The notes under the pieces: generated by a model
Database searches by the model: none
What the model was told of the DNA's origin: nothing
The model's input: the letters and a program-made list of their open reading frames with translations, nothing else
Made by a program: the position numbers and the translations under genes
Part shown: in pieces, positions 18,986-29,723 of the stretch
How the letters are laid out: each line of letters starts with the position of its first letter
How positions within the stretch are numbered: position 1 is the first letter of the stretch
Source: Dermacentor variabilis
Taxonomy: Eukaryota > Arthropoda > Arachnida > Ixodida > Ixodidae
DNA: 64,000 nucleotides
Reading direction: 5' to 3'
Assembly (NCBI RefSeq): GCF_050947875.1
Contig: NC_134569.1
Coordinates: 264,969,600 to 265,033,599 of the forward strand

Positions 18986-19650
18986 CCCCAGGCCCCCCTG
19001 GTTTTCTGTCGCGCCCGTCGCCTTGCCCCGGACCGCATGCGCATAGCCAAAGCAGAGTGCGAAGCTATGCTCCAGGAGGGAATCGCCCGCCCCTCCGACG
19101 GCCATGGGCCACGCCACTTCACCTCGTCTCTAAGAAGACCGAAGGCTGGCGGCCCTGTAGGGCCTACCGTGCCCTCAACGCCCGCACAATTCCGGACAGG
19201 TACCCCGTTCACCACCTACAGGACTTCGCCCATCGGATTTCCGGCTGCCATGTTTTTTACGTGCTAGACTTGGTCAAGGGCTACACGCAGATACCCGTCA
19301 ATCCGGACGACGTCCCGAAAACTGCAATAATTACTCCTTTCGGCTTCTTCGAGCTTCCCTTCAGGAGCTTTGGCCTGAGGAACGCTGGACAAACCTTTCA
19401 ACGCTTCATCGACGAAGTCGTCCGCGGCCTCGACTTCTGCTTCGTCTATCTTGACGACATATTGGTCTTTTCCCGCAACGCCGACGAACACCACAGGCAC
19501 CTTCGTCTGCTTTTCCAACGCCTTGATGACCGCGGCCTTCTCGTCAATGTCCCAAAGAGCCTGCTCGGCGCTTGAGTCGTCGAATTCCTCAGCCATGACG
19601 TTTCATCAGACGGAACTCGACCCTTACCTGAACGCATTTCAGACAAGCAA
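18986..19650 (+). pseudogene. Element D reverse transcriptase
   Basis: The frame running to 19575 holds the RT core: WATPLHLVSKKTEGWRPC, YRALNARTIPDRYPV, FYVLDLVKGYTQIPV, FGFFELPFRSFGLRNAGQTFQRF and catalytic YLDD (near 19447). It ends at TGA 19573-19575, shortly after the palm, where a normal copy would continue through the thumb. Coding then continues in other frames toward RNase H. Confidence 0.9.
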
Positions 19651-19698
19651 AATTACCCTCAGCCAACCACCGCTAAAGGCCTTCGCCGTTTCCTCGGC

Positions 19699-20511
19699 AT
19701 GCTGAACATTTACAGGCGTTTCTTGCCACAGGCAGCCGAGTGCCAGGCTCCCCTCCATGATGCCTTGGCTGGTCTACGAGGAAACCAACCCGTCACGTGG
19801 ACACCGGCTTTAACGGAACTTTTCGAAAAATGCAAAGCTGATCTTTGCACCGCCACACTTCTCTCCCACCCTGTGCCAGGCGCTCTCTTGGGGCTCTTCA
19901 CGGACGCCTCTAGCATCGCCGTAGGCGCCACCCTTATGCAGCATGTAGACAACACCTGGCATCCCTTGGCGTTCTTCTCCAACAAACTCTCAGCTCCCAA
20001 AACGACCCCTTCTGCGGCCAGTCCCACCGACGAAACCACGACCCCCGCGCCGTCGAGTTCGCCAGATTACTACAGAGAACTTCTGGCGATATACGAAGTA
20101 GTTCAGCCCTTACGCCACATTCTCGAAGCACAACACTGCACTATCTTCAGAGCCGATAAACCTCTGACCTACGCCTTCTCTCAGCGCCGCGACAAACTCC
20201 CGCCGGTCCAGCAGAACCAGCTCTCGTTCATCGCCCAGTTTACCACCGACATCCAACATGTCAGCGGGAAGGACAACGTGGTCGCCGACGCACTTTCACG
20301 TGTGGCAGCTATTAGTCCTTCGCACACAACAGCTGATGTCCTCGCCGAGGCTCAGACTACAGATGCTGAACTGCAGGAGCTTCTTAAGGGCGGGTCCTCG
20401 CTACAGCTGCAGCAAGTCCCCATACCTGAATCGACAAAGACTATCTACTGCGACATATCAACAGCACGAAGCGGACCTTACGTGCTCCTTTCCCATCGCC
20501 GTGGACTCTAA
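19699..20511 (+). pseudogene. Element D RNase H
   Basis: Thumb/connection (LNIYRRFLPQAAECQAPL), then RNase H with FTDASSIAVGATL (catalytic Asp) and YYRELLAIYEVV (Glu). RADKPLTYAF follows, with Asp, and then the conserved VSGKDNVVADALSRV (Asp). All four acidic positions appear present. The frame ends with TAA at 20509-20511, before the integrase zinc-binding region. Confidence 0.9.
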
Positions 20512-20514
20512 CTA

Positions 20515-21640
20515 GCTACATAATCTCTGCCATCCCGGCATACGCGCCTCTGCACGCCTCCTGGCTGACCGCTATGTCTGGCCCTCCATGCAGCGGGATT
20601 GCCGCACCTGGGTGCGCTCCTGCATTCAATGCCAGCGCGCTTAAATCACCAGGCATGTCACTTCACCACTCGGCGCATTCCCCCAGACCTCTGGTTGGTT
20701 TCAACACGTCCACCTTGATATCATAGGGCCCTTGCCTCCAGCTGGACCCTATCGCTACTGCCTCACCGCCATCGATCGACACACTAGATGGCCTGAGGCA
20801 TGGCCCCTCGAGGGAATCACTGCGGAAAACGTCGCCTCGGCCTTCTTCGCCGGCTGGATTGCCCGCTTCGTGCCCACTTGCCGCGTCACCACCGACCAAG
20901 GACGACAGTTCGAATCGCACCTTTTCCGGCTGCTCGGGCTGACCATCGGGATCGAACGCTCGCGTACAACCAGCTACCACCCATGCGCCAACGGGATGAT
21001 CGAACGTTTCCACCGACAGTTCAAAGCAGCCGTCATGTGCCACCCGGACTCAACCTGGCCTGAAGCCATCCCAACCGTCACCCCAGGTCTTTGGGCGACC
21101 TTCAAGCCCGACATTGAGGCTACAACCGCAGTCTACGGGGAACCCCTCCGCCTCCCAGGCGAATTTCTCGCTGCACCGCCATCCACCATCGCGACGTCAG
21201 ATCCCACCGATTTCATCCCCCGGCTCCGACGCACTATCGCTACATTCCGTCCGTCACCAGCAGCTCACCACTGTAAGACGGCCCCCTTCGTCTTCAAGGA
21301 TCTGGCAACGTGCTCGCACACTTTTCTCCGCGACGACACCGTCCGCCAGCCTTTACAGCCACCTTACAGCGGACCCTACCCAGTTCTCAGTGGCGACGAC
21401 AAAACCTTCACCCTGCGCATTAAAGGGAACGCCGTCCGCGTCTCTATCGACCGGCTGAAGCCGGCCTACACCGATTCCGCCGAACCAGGGAATACCAGTA
21501 CACCCACAGACGTCCATCCACGACCGCCGACATCGCCTCCTGCTCCTGTCACTACACGCAGCGCACGTCGCCTATGCTGCCCAGATTTTTCAAGCCCTGA
21601 GGGCTCTCCACACCGCGGGGGGGGGGGGGGGGGGGGCGTG
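20515..21640 (+). pseudogene. Element D integrase
   Basis: The HHCC zinc-binding domain is at 20517-20645 (HNLCHPGIRA; CIQCQRA) and ends in a TAA. The catalytic core continues in another frame from about 20712. It has the first Asp in HVDIIGPL, TTDQGRQFES with the second Asp, and HPCANGMIERFHRQF with the Glu. The C-terminal module includes YSGPYPVLSGDDKTF (GPY/F type). The core frame stays open through a polyglycine stretch encoded by the G run and into the 3' LTR, to TGA at 21739. The DDE triad is intact. Confidence 0.9.
21617..21636 (+). repeat. 20-G homopolymer at the polypurine tract
   Basis: An uninterrupted run of 20 G lies five bases before the 3' LTR, where the polypurine tract should be. 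It probably expanded by slippage. It also adds seven Gly codons to the integrase frame. Confidence 0.9.
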
Positions 21641-21641
21641 A

Positions 21642-21949
21642 TGTGGCGACGCACTCCGTGCATACTTCTGCGCACCCTCCGCCTTCTTATCATCTGGCCC
21701 GGCATAACACAGCTGCACGCTCGACTGCATGGTCGATAAAACATAGCGCCAACGCCACGTCACCCGAGGTATGCGTCACCGACGGTGGCTATAAAAACAG
21801 GCTGCCTGGCTGAGAAAGACCGCCTTTTACCTTCGGTTACTGTGACAAACGTAGCGTTGGTATGCCCGTCCGCTGCCATCGTTAGTCGAATAAAGAAGCG
21901 TTACGTTTTTATGTTGAGATTCGTCCCTGGGCACACATGATATCCCACA
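21642..21949 (+). repeat. 3' LTR of element D
   Basis: 308 bp, TATA box at 21790-21796 and AATAAA at 21889-21894. Followed by TCCT, the presumed mutated target duplication. Confidence 0.93.
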
Positions 21950-21953
21950 TCCT

Positions 21954-22733
21954 GATTCCGTAATGCCTCCGTGGCTGCTGAGGTTTCGACTGAGTCAAAC
22001 GCTTTCTCGTAATCAATGAAAGCTATATATAAGGGTTGGTTATACTCCGCACATTTCTCTATCAGCTGATTGATAGTGTAAACATGGTCTATTGTTGAGT
22101 AGCCTTTACGGAATCCTGCTGGTGCTTTGGCTGACTGAAGTCTAAGGTGTTCTTCATTCTATTTGCGATTACCTTAGTAAATACTTTGTAGGCAACGGAC
22201 AGTAAGCTCATCGGTCTATAATTTTTCATGTCTTTGGCGTCCCCTTTCTTATGGATTAGGATTATGTTAGCGTTCTTCCAAGGTTCGGGTACGCTCGAAG
22301 TCATGAGGCATTGCGTTTACAGGGTACCCAGTTTTTAAGAACAATCTGCCCACCATCCTCAAACAAATCTGCTATTACCTGATCCTCCCCAGCTGCCTTC
22401 CACCTTTGCATAGCTCACAAGGCTTTCTTTACTTCTTCCGGCGTTACTTGTGGGATTTCAAGTTCCTCTGGACTATTCTCTCTTCCATTATCGTTGTGTG
22501 TGCCACTGGTACTGTATAAATCTATATAGAACTCCTCAGCCACTTGAACTATCTCATCTATATATATTGCCAGCTTTGCCTCTTAACACATACATCTTAT
22601 TCTTGCCTATTCCTAGTTTCTTCCCTGCTTTTAGGCTTCCTCCGTTCCTGAGAGCATGTTTAATTCTATCCATATTATACTTCCTTATGTCAGCTGTCTT
22701 ACGCTTGTTGAATAACTTGGAAAGTTCTGCCAG
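21954..22733 (-). pseudogene. RTE reverse transcriptase, N-terminal half
   Basis: The minus frame 22304-22089 has [20 protein letters not shown] and [20 protein letters not shown], the first RT blocks of RTE/CR1-class LINEs. Downstream IDYEKAFDSVETSAATEALRNQ reaches the element D junction at 21953. Upstream (22730-22310) weaker linker homology is scattered over several frames. Confidence 0.88.
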
Positions 22734-23860
22734 TTATATTCTAGCTGTAGGGTTAGAGCCTTTTATACATTGGTGTTTCTTCATCAGATATTTCGTCTCC
22801 TGCGATAGCTCACTGGTATCCTGTCTAACGGAGTTACTACCGACTTCTATTGCACACCCCTTAATGATGCCTATAATATTGTCGTTCATTGCTTCAATAA
22901 GCGCCTCCTTCTGAGTTAAAGCCAAATACCTGTTGAGTAGCTTGATCCAGAAATCCTCTATTTTCCCTCTAACCGCTAACTCATTGATCGGCTTCTTATG
23001 TACCGGATTCTTCCGTTCCCTCCTCAAGTCTAGGCTAATTCGAGTTTTTACCATCCTATGGTCACTGCAGCGTGCCTTGCCGAGCGCGTCCATATATTGC
23101 ATGATGCCAGGGTTGGCGCAGAGTATAAGGTCTATTTCATTTCTAGCCACGCAATTCGGGCTCCCCCCCCCTCCCGTCCACTTTCGGTTATCCTTTTTGT
23201 GGATGAAGGTGTTCATTATCCGCAAATTATTCCGATCTGAAAAGTACTAATAACTCTCCCCTGCTATTCCTAGAACCTATGCCATATTCCCCCACTGACT
23301 TGTGTCCAGCTTGCTTCCTGCCTACCTTGGCATTGAAGTCACCCATCAATATAGTGTATTTCATTGTGACTTTACACATCGCCACTGCCACGTTTTCATA
23401 GAAGCTTTCAATTTCCTGATCTCCGTGACTGGATGCAGGAGCGTAGACCTGCACGACTTTCAATTTGTACATCTCACTAAGTTTGACAACAGGACCGGCC
23501 ACCCTTTCGTTAATGCTATAGAATTTCTCTATGCTAGCAGCTATATCCTTATTAATCAGAAATCCGACTCCTAGTTCTCATAGCCCCGGTAGCACAGGAC
23601 GCGCGTGCTTTTTAGCACTGTATATGCTTCCCTTCTCCTCCTATCTTCACTGAGCCCTATTATATCCCATTTGCTGCCCTCTAATTCCTCCAATAGCACT
23701 ACTACACTCTCCTCACTAGATAACGTTCTGGCGTTAAACTTGCCTGGTTCAGATTCTAATGGCGGCCTGTTCGGAACCAGGGATTCTTAGCACCCTCTGC
23801 TGCGTCACAGGTTTGACCGCCGCCGTGGTCAGTTGCTTCGCAGCTGCTAGGGAGTGAGGG
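22734..23860 (-). pseudogene. RTE apurinic-type endonuclease
   Basis: Pieces of an exonuclease-endonuclease-phosphatase domain: WDIIGLSEDRRR (~23640-23680), KVVQVYAPASSHGDQ and ILMGDFNAKVG (frame 23502-23227), then ARNEIDLILCANPGIM and ARCSDHRMVKTRISLDLR (frame 23225-22734). The GDFN and SDH catalytic motifs are kept. It is broken by at least one frameshift near 23226. It nicks target DNA in active RTE elements. Confidence 0.9.
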
Positions 23861-23884
23861 CCGGGATTTGATTGCTGTATTCAT

Positions 23885-24104
23885 ATAGGAGGCTGTGGCC
23901 AAGTACTGCACCAGGGTGGTCAATCCTGCTCGGGTGAGGGAGTGCGTTACCGTTCTGGTGACCGGGATCAGGCCGCACTCCAGGCCTGTTTATACAACTT
24001 TATCAACACGTGGATTTTTTTTAATCCGGTGGAAAATTGCGCGGCACCGGGATCGGAACCACGGTCCTCTTGCACGCGAGGCGGGTGCTCTACCGCCAGC
24101 GCTG
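23885..24104 (-). mobile_element. tRNA-like SINE module at the RTE 5' end
   Basis: On the minus strand, GGCGGTAGAGCACCCGCC (A-box-like) and GTGGTTCCGATCCC (B box) lie within 24032-24104. A body to about CCTATATGAA (~23885) follows. The head recurs at 31401-31500 and the body at 32176-32312. The outer end abuts the RTE target duplication and no separate duplication is seen at its inner end, so it was inserted together with the RTE. Confidence 0.75.
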
Positions 24105-24117
24105 TACTTTATACTTT
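24105..24117. repeat. 13-bp target-site duplication of the RTE, 5' side
   Basis: TACTTTATACTTT, identical to 16126-16138, about 8 kb away. Confidence 0.85.
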
Positions 24118-25262
24118 ATTCAGCATAAATTGTGAATTCCTCATGTGTTTTCAGTAAGTTCAAGGTAACGCGCCCAATGGACCTATTGCAGAGTGCAGCT
24201 GAATGCCTGCTGCAAGAATTCTAACTAGCACTGGCGCTGTACGTAACTTCACTGGTCGCAGATTACCCATGGGCGAAAGACACCGTCAAGCGCTCGGCCT
24301 ATTTACGAAAGCATGCAGTCAGCAAAATGACGCCTTCTGTTATGTGACTCCTTATTTCAACAGCGTTCCGTGCAGAGTAGACTGTCAAACTGAATAAAAT
24401 TAGACACAATACGCGCGCTAAGGACGTTCCACATAGGCTCAGAATCATGGGCTGGTGAATAAACCATTTTAAGCGTCATCTCACCTCACGTCTTATTGAA
24501 CACATCATGGTTCTGACAGCGTTTGCGATTTTCAAAGCTCTTAAGGACAGCGGCAAAATCACATGCAGTTATCGCGACGACTGGCATTTTCGATTGACAT
24601 CGAGACACACAGAGCGCTTGCCTAGTCCGTTGTCAATCGCGTCGGCTAAGCGCCGCGAGGAATTCTTGCGATAGCATGTCACATACGCAGAATGTGCACT
24701 AAGTTAGAATTCACATACCGTGGAGGATTTGTTATATCCAACGAATGACGAACGACTGTCGTATTTTCGCGGCGACAAAAGATGGCTGGTACACGACCGC
24801 CCTTGGACGGCTTTCGTTGCTGCTCGCAGGACGGATCACCTTTCTCCGGCGCTGTGCTGTACCGCGATGTTGTGCGCGCGTGAGGTGGGGCAACGCCAAG
24901 TAAAAAAGTAGAGCGCTGGCTCAACGTTTCTTTGAACTGTGGCTGCCTATTCTCTTAGAAGACAACGGTGTGTTCCGTGTTCATCGTGCGTGGGTGATAC
25001 ATCGCCAACTTCGGGGCCAGCCTCCTACAGTTGAGGCAGCAGTTTACACTACATTTTGTTCTCTATTGCCGCAAGAGTACAACGGGCATTCTACTCTCTC
25101 TCAGAAGGACAGAGTGAAAAGCACAGTTCGCTCGCTCCTTGCTGACTTAGTGAACAAGGCCTTTCACTCCACTCGACATTTTGTGAGAGTAACACAACGC
25201 TCTGAAGAGTAAATCGGCCCCTTCACTCCTGCCGTACCCTCCTTACTTTTTAGAGTGCATAT
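24118..25262. other. No gene recognised
   Basis: About 1.1 kb of mixed composition. Short open frames (for example 24970-25212 plus, 80 residues) show no recognisable family. It may contain host non-coding DNA. Confidence 0.55.
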
Positions 25263-25266
25263 CTAT

Positions 25267-25923
25267 AGTCAGGTGGTAGTGGCGTTAAAGAACACAGTAG
25301 TAATACTGCGAAAGACAAAGCTAGCTTTTATTGGGCGAACCTGTGCCCACAAAGCCAGGCTACATTTAAAGCACAACGATAGCGGCGAACACCGCCGGCG
25401 ATAGTCGCAAATTTGATCAGCGGGTCAAGCGCGTCGGGTTTTATAGATCAGTCGTCGAACGTTCCAGAGCAACCGCTGGGACCCGCGTGTCTTCCTCAAA
25501 GTTCTACACTATTCGCGTCGCGCATACATGCAATCAGATTACACAAGTTGCTGGGAAAGACAGCGAACCATTGATCACATTCCAGAAACTTCTTTTACAT
25601 GCAGGCGCGGACCCGCCGTGGTTGCTCAGTGGCTATGGTGTCGGGCTGCTGAGCACGAGGTCGCGGGATCGAATCCCGGCCACGGCGGCCGCATTTCGAT
25701 GGGGGCGAAATGCGAAAACACCCGTGTGCTTAGATTTAGGTGCACGTTAAAGAACCCCAGGTGGTCAAAATTTCCGGAGTCCTCTACTACGACGTGCCTC
25801 ATAATCAGAAAGTGGTTTTGGCACGTAAAACCACTTTCTGCAGGCGCGTCCTGCGCTGAGCGATAACATATGTTAGGTGCTGAAAAGTGGTCGCCCGATA
25901 AAGATAAAGAAGTACACGTGTCA
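25267..25923 (-). repeat. 3' LTR of element E with SINE insertion
   Basis: Minus strand begins TGACACGTGTACTTC and ends ACCTGACT. It has TATAAAA (plus 25439-25445) and AATAAA upstream of the end. Without the 239-bp SINE plus duplication it would be 418 bp, close to the 420-bp LTR of element F. Confidence 0.9.
25611..25838 (+). mobile_element. tRNA-derived SINE (type 1)
   Basis: Starts ACCCGCCGTGGTTGCTCAGT. A-box-like TGGTTGCTCAGTGG, B-box GGATCGAATCCC, then a body with GGTGCACGTTAAAGAACCCC. Flanked by a perfect 10-bp duplication TGCAGGCGCG (25600-25609 and 25839-25848). A second full copy is at 48229 and a 3' fragment at 41463. Confidence 0.92.
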
Positions 25924-26063
25924 TTACCCCCTCTTAAAAAGCATCGTACCGATGCTACATATATAAGAGAGCGAAACACAAAAGGATGCTTATAAAACCA
26001 AAGTGACAAAACAACGAAAAGAAACAAAGTCCAAGGGTTAGTTACGAGAAGTCCCAAAGTTCG

Positions 26064-27268
26064 TTAACGCTGGTAGTATGGCTTGGGTCGCACAACGTGG
26101 ACTATTTCACGTCGTGAGCCGCGCCGCTGTGATAGCGAAATGCCGTCTGGCACGACCTCATAGTCCAGTGCGCCAATACGTCGGATGATCTTGTACGGTC
26201 CGAAATAGCGGCGCAAAAGCTTCTCGCTCAGTCCTCGTCGGCGTAGGGGTGCAAACCCAAACACGGTCACCGGGCTGGTACTCGACGAAGCGTAGTCGGA
26301 GGTTGTAGTGTTAGCTGTCGGTACGCTGCCGGTTCTCGATCCGCCGGCGGGCGAGCTGTTGGGCTTCTTCGCGGTGCTGGAGATAAGTCGCGACGTCAAG
26401 ATTCTCTTCGTCGGTGACGTGCGACAGCATGGCGTCGAGCGTCGTCGTCGGGTTTCTGCCGTAAACCAGCTTAAACGGGGTGATCTGTGTTGTTTCTTGC
26501 ACCGCCGTGTTGTAAGCAAAGGTTACGTACGGCAGGACCGCGTCCCACGTATTGTACTCGACGTCGACGTACATTGCTAGCATGTCGGCGAGGGTCTTGT
26601 TGAGGTGCTCCGTGAGACCATTTGTCTGTGGGTGGTAGGCAGTTGTCCTCATGTGGCTTGTATGGCTGCACTGCCGAATGGCTTATGTGAGCTCTGCTGT
26701 AAACGCTGTTCCTCTGTCGGTGATGAGGACTTCTGGGGCACCATGTCGCAGGAGAACGTTCTCGAGGAAACATTTCACCACTTCGGCTGCGCTGCCTTTC
26801 AGTAGAGCTTGATTTTCAACGAAGTGGGTGAGATAGTCCATCGCTGCGACGATCCACTTATTCTCGGATGTGGACACCGAAAACGGTCTCAACAAATTTA
26901 TCCCGATCTGCTGAAATGGTCGGCAAGGAGGTTTGATCGGCTGTAGTAATCCTGCTGGCCTTGTCGGTGGTGTCTTGCGCCGCTGACAGTCTCGGCAGGT
27001 CTTGACAAAACGGGCGGCGTCGGCGGTGAGACGCGGCCAGTAATACCTTTCCCATCCTTGCCAACGTTTGGGAGAAACCGAAGGGCCCAGCGGTTGGATC
27101 GTCATGTAGGGCGTACAGTACTTCTGGACGCAGCGCTGACGGAACTACAAGAGAGTAGCTGGCTCGGACTGGTGAGAAGTTCTTCTTTACGAGCAGGTTG
27201 TTTTGTAATGTGAACGAACACAATCCGCGCTTGAAAGCACTAGGTACTACGTCGGTGTTCCCTTTCAA
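26064..27268 (-). pseudogene. Element E integrase
   Basis: HHCC and core pieces over four frames: LHDDPTAGPFGFSQTLARM and CRDCQRRKTPPTRPAG (zinc region; a histidine replaced), GINLLRPFSVS (first Asp position reads Asn), VLITDRGTAFTAEL (second Asp), and HPQTNGLTEHLN (Glu kept). The C-terminal module SEKLLRRYFGPYKIIRRIGA ends near 26064. At least three frameshifts, and the first catalytic Asp appears changed. Confidence 0.88.
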
Positions 27269-27487
27269 ATACTAGACGAGGCCTTTTAGCTCCGGGTCTG
27301 CTCGTTGCTGTATAGTGAAGTCTTCTGCGCTTATTATTCCGAGGAAGGCCTAGTCATCCTCGTCGTGTTCCGGCGGGGGATCGATGTGGGCACGTGATAG
27401 GCAGTCGGCGTCTTAGTGTTTTCGTCCGGACTTGTAGATTACCGTGACAGGATATTCTTGCAGTCTGAGGCTCCACCTCGCCAACGG

Positions 27488-28978
27488 TCATGAAGGGTCG
27501 TTTAAGTTAGCTGGCCAATAAAAGGCGTGATGGTCTTTCAATGGCCTGTAAAGACCATCACGTGATGGTCTTGAATGGCCCTTGAATGACTTTGAATAGC
27601 CTGCCATATAGGTAAGGGCGGAATTTTGCTCTAGCCAAATGATGGCGAGGCATTCCTTTTCAGTCGTAGAATAATTGCCTTCCGCTTTTGACAGCGACCG
27701 GCTAGCATAAGATATCACCCGCTCATGTCCGTCTTTGTTCTGGACTAGGACGGCACCGAGGCCTAGGCTACTGGCGCCAGTGCGGATTTCGGTATCGGCG
27801 TCTTCGTCGAAATGTGCAAACACCGGCGGTGACTGCATGCGTCTTTTAAGTTCTTGAAATGCGTCGGCCCGCGGCGTTTGCCGCTTGAACTCGACATGAG
27901 ATTTGGTTAGATGCGGTAGCGGCTCCGCGATGCGTGAAAAGTCCTTGACAAAGCGCCTGTAGTAGGCACACATGCCAAGAAATCTACGCACTGCCTTCTT
28001 GTCGATGGGCAGCGGGAAATTTGCGATGGCAGCTGTTTTCTGCGGATCGGGGCGTACTCCGGAATTGCTGATGACGTGGCCTAGGCACAGAAGCTCATCG
28101 TAAGCGGCGCGGCACTTTTCTGGCTTCAGAGTGACCTCTGATGATTTGATGGCCTCTAGTACTGTCGCAAGCCGCCTAAGGTGATCGTTGAAATTTCCGG
28201 CGAAGACGTCGACGTCATCCAAGTATGCAAGACAGGTTTGGCACTTCAATCCTGCTAACACGGTGTCCATGACGCGCTGGAACGTTGCAAGTTCCGAGCA
28301 CAGTCCGAATGGCATGACCTTGAACTCGCAGAGGCCGTCTGGCGGGCTGAAGGCAGTCTGTTGGCGAACCCTTTCGTCGACTTCCAGTTACCAGTAGCGA
28401 AACTTGAGGTCCATTGACGAGAAGTATTCAGCGTTGCAGAGCCGATCCAATGCGTCGTCTATCCGTGGAAGGGGGTATACGTCTTTCTTCGTGTTCTTGT
28501 TCAGTCGACGATAATCGACGCAGAAACGTAGGGTTCCGTCCTTTTTCTTCACCAGGACAACAGGAGACGCCCACGGGCTTTTCGACGGCTCGATGAGGTC
28601 GTCACAGAGCATTTCGTCGACTCGTTGCCTAATCGCTTCACGTTCTCGCGTCTAAACTCGGTAAGGGCTCTGGTGGAGTGCTTAAGCACACTCTTCGATT
28701 ATTTTGCGATGTTTTGCACCTGGTGTTTGTCGAACCCTCGATGACATCGAAAAGCACTCCTTGTATCGCCGGAGAAGACTTCTGAGCTGTTGCTGCTCGC
28801 TCATAGGGAGACTTGGATTTACGTCGAAGTCTGGTTCGGGAGCTATGGTCGTCGGGGTAGATGCGGCTGAACCGGAGAGAACAAACGCATTACTGGTTTC
28901 CCGAATTTCCTCGATGTACGCGATCGTAGCGCCCTTGTTGATATGTTTGAACTCCTGGCTGAAATTGGTCAGCAACAC
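27488..28978 (-). pseudogene. Element E reverse transcriptase and RNase H
   Basis: Frames 28978-28682 (Gag-Pol linker), 28612-28388 ([31 protein letters not shown], then a stop) and 28315-27488 (MPFGLCSELATFQRV, catalytic YLDD, CAYYRRFVKDFSRI). In RNase H the expected H/R-TDASS reads RTGASS, losing the catalytic Asp. TEKECLAIIW is kept. Near 27535-27590 a short inverted or duplicated stretch (GACCATCACGTGATGGTC) disrupts the frame. Confidence 0.9.
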
Positions 28979-28999
28979 TTTAGTTTTTCTTTCGTGCAG

Positions 29000-29605
29000 T
29001 CAAGCGATCCCTCTTGCGACGCAAATTTCACGCTCTAGCAGTTGACGTTGGTCCCCCTCGATGGCACCTTCTACGTAGGCAGGTGTTTTGGTGCCGACGG
29101 AAATGACAATGCTGGAGCAAGGCGGAATGCTGACTTGACTTTCGAGCACGCTTAAGGCATGGTGACTACGAGAGCTCTCCGGCAGTATCGCTCGATCTTC
29201 CGACAGCGTTATCGACTTCGACTTCAGTTCGATAATTGCGCCGTGTTGGTTCAGGAATTCCATGCCGAAAATGACGTCTCGTGAACACTGTGGGAGGATA
29301 ACGAAGGTGGCAGGGTAAGTTCGGTTATGAACGGTAATTCTTGCCGTGCAGATTCCAGTCGGCGTATTGAGGTGTCCTCCAGTGGTCCGAATTTGAGGGC
29401 CCTCCCATGTAGTCTTAACCTTCTTCAACTGGGTAGCGATGTGTGCACTCATGACGGAGTAATCGGCTCCTGTGTTTACTAAGGCGGTGACTGCGTGGCC
29501 GTCGAGAAGCACGCCGAGGTCGGCGGTTCTTTGTCTTGCGTTACAGTTAGGTCTTGGCGTTGGATCACGGCTGCGCCGCGTTGGCCTGCGGCTGATACGT
29601 GGCAT
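29000..29605 (-). pseudogene. Element E protease
   Basis: 201-residue frame with DGHAVTALVNTGADYSVMS, where the active-site Asp of DTG is Asn, and CSRDVIFGMEFLNQHGA, the second retropepsin motif. It closely parallels element F, which keeps DTG. The frame stops at 29000 before the linker to RT. Confidence 0.88.
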
Positions 29606-29723
29606 CAGTACGTCGTCTTTCGTCGGCGTATTCTTTGCTTCCAGACTTCATCGCGACGGCAGCGTGTCGTTATGTCGTCAAGGTATTTTATTTGGCGTCT
29701 TCGTCGGTGGCGGAAGACCTTCG

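Larger units (their letters stand above)
17160..21949 (+). mobile_element. Ty3/gypsy element D, nested in the RTE
   Basis: 4790 bp with LTRs at 17160-17462 (303 bp) and 21642-21949 (308 bp). They differ by about 18 substitutions and two small indels (roughly 6%, by eye). A tRNA-Trp-like primer site, gag, protease, RT, RNase H and integrase are present in order, but gag and pol are broken. A run of 20 G precedes the 3' LTR. Because it interrupts the RTE ORF, it inserted later than the RTE. Confidence 0.93.
16139..24104 (-). mobile_element. RTE-type LINE with tRNA-like 5' head, interrupted by element D
   Basis: Minus-strand non-LTR element. The 5' end at 24104 starts with a tRNA-like segment (24032-24104) and a SINE-like body to ~23885. 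Endonuclease coding follows to ~22734, then RT to ~21954, then element D, then the rest of RT (17159-16333). The 3' end carries the RTE-style end (GGCCTTTGCCCTGCAGTG) and ATGATG-type repeats at 16139-16165. Both outer ends carry the same 13-bp duplication, so the whole is one insertion. Frameshifts and stops make it inactive. Confidence 0.85.
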
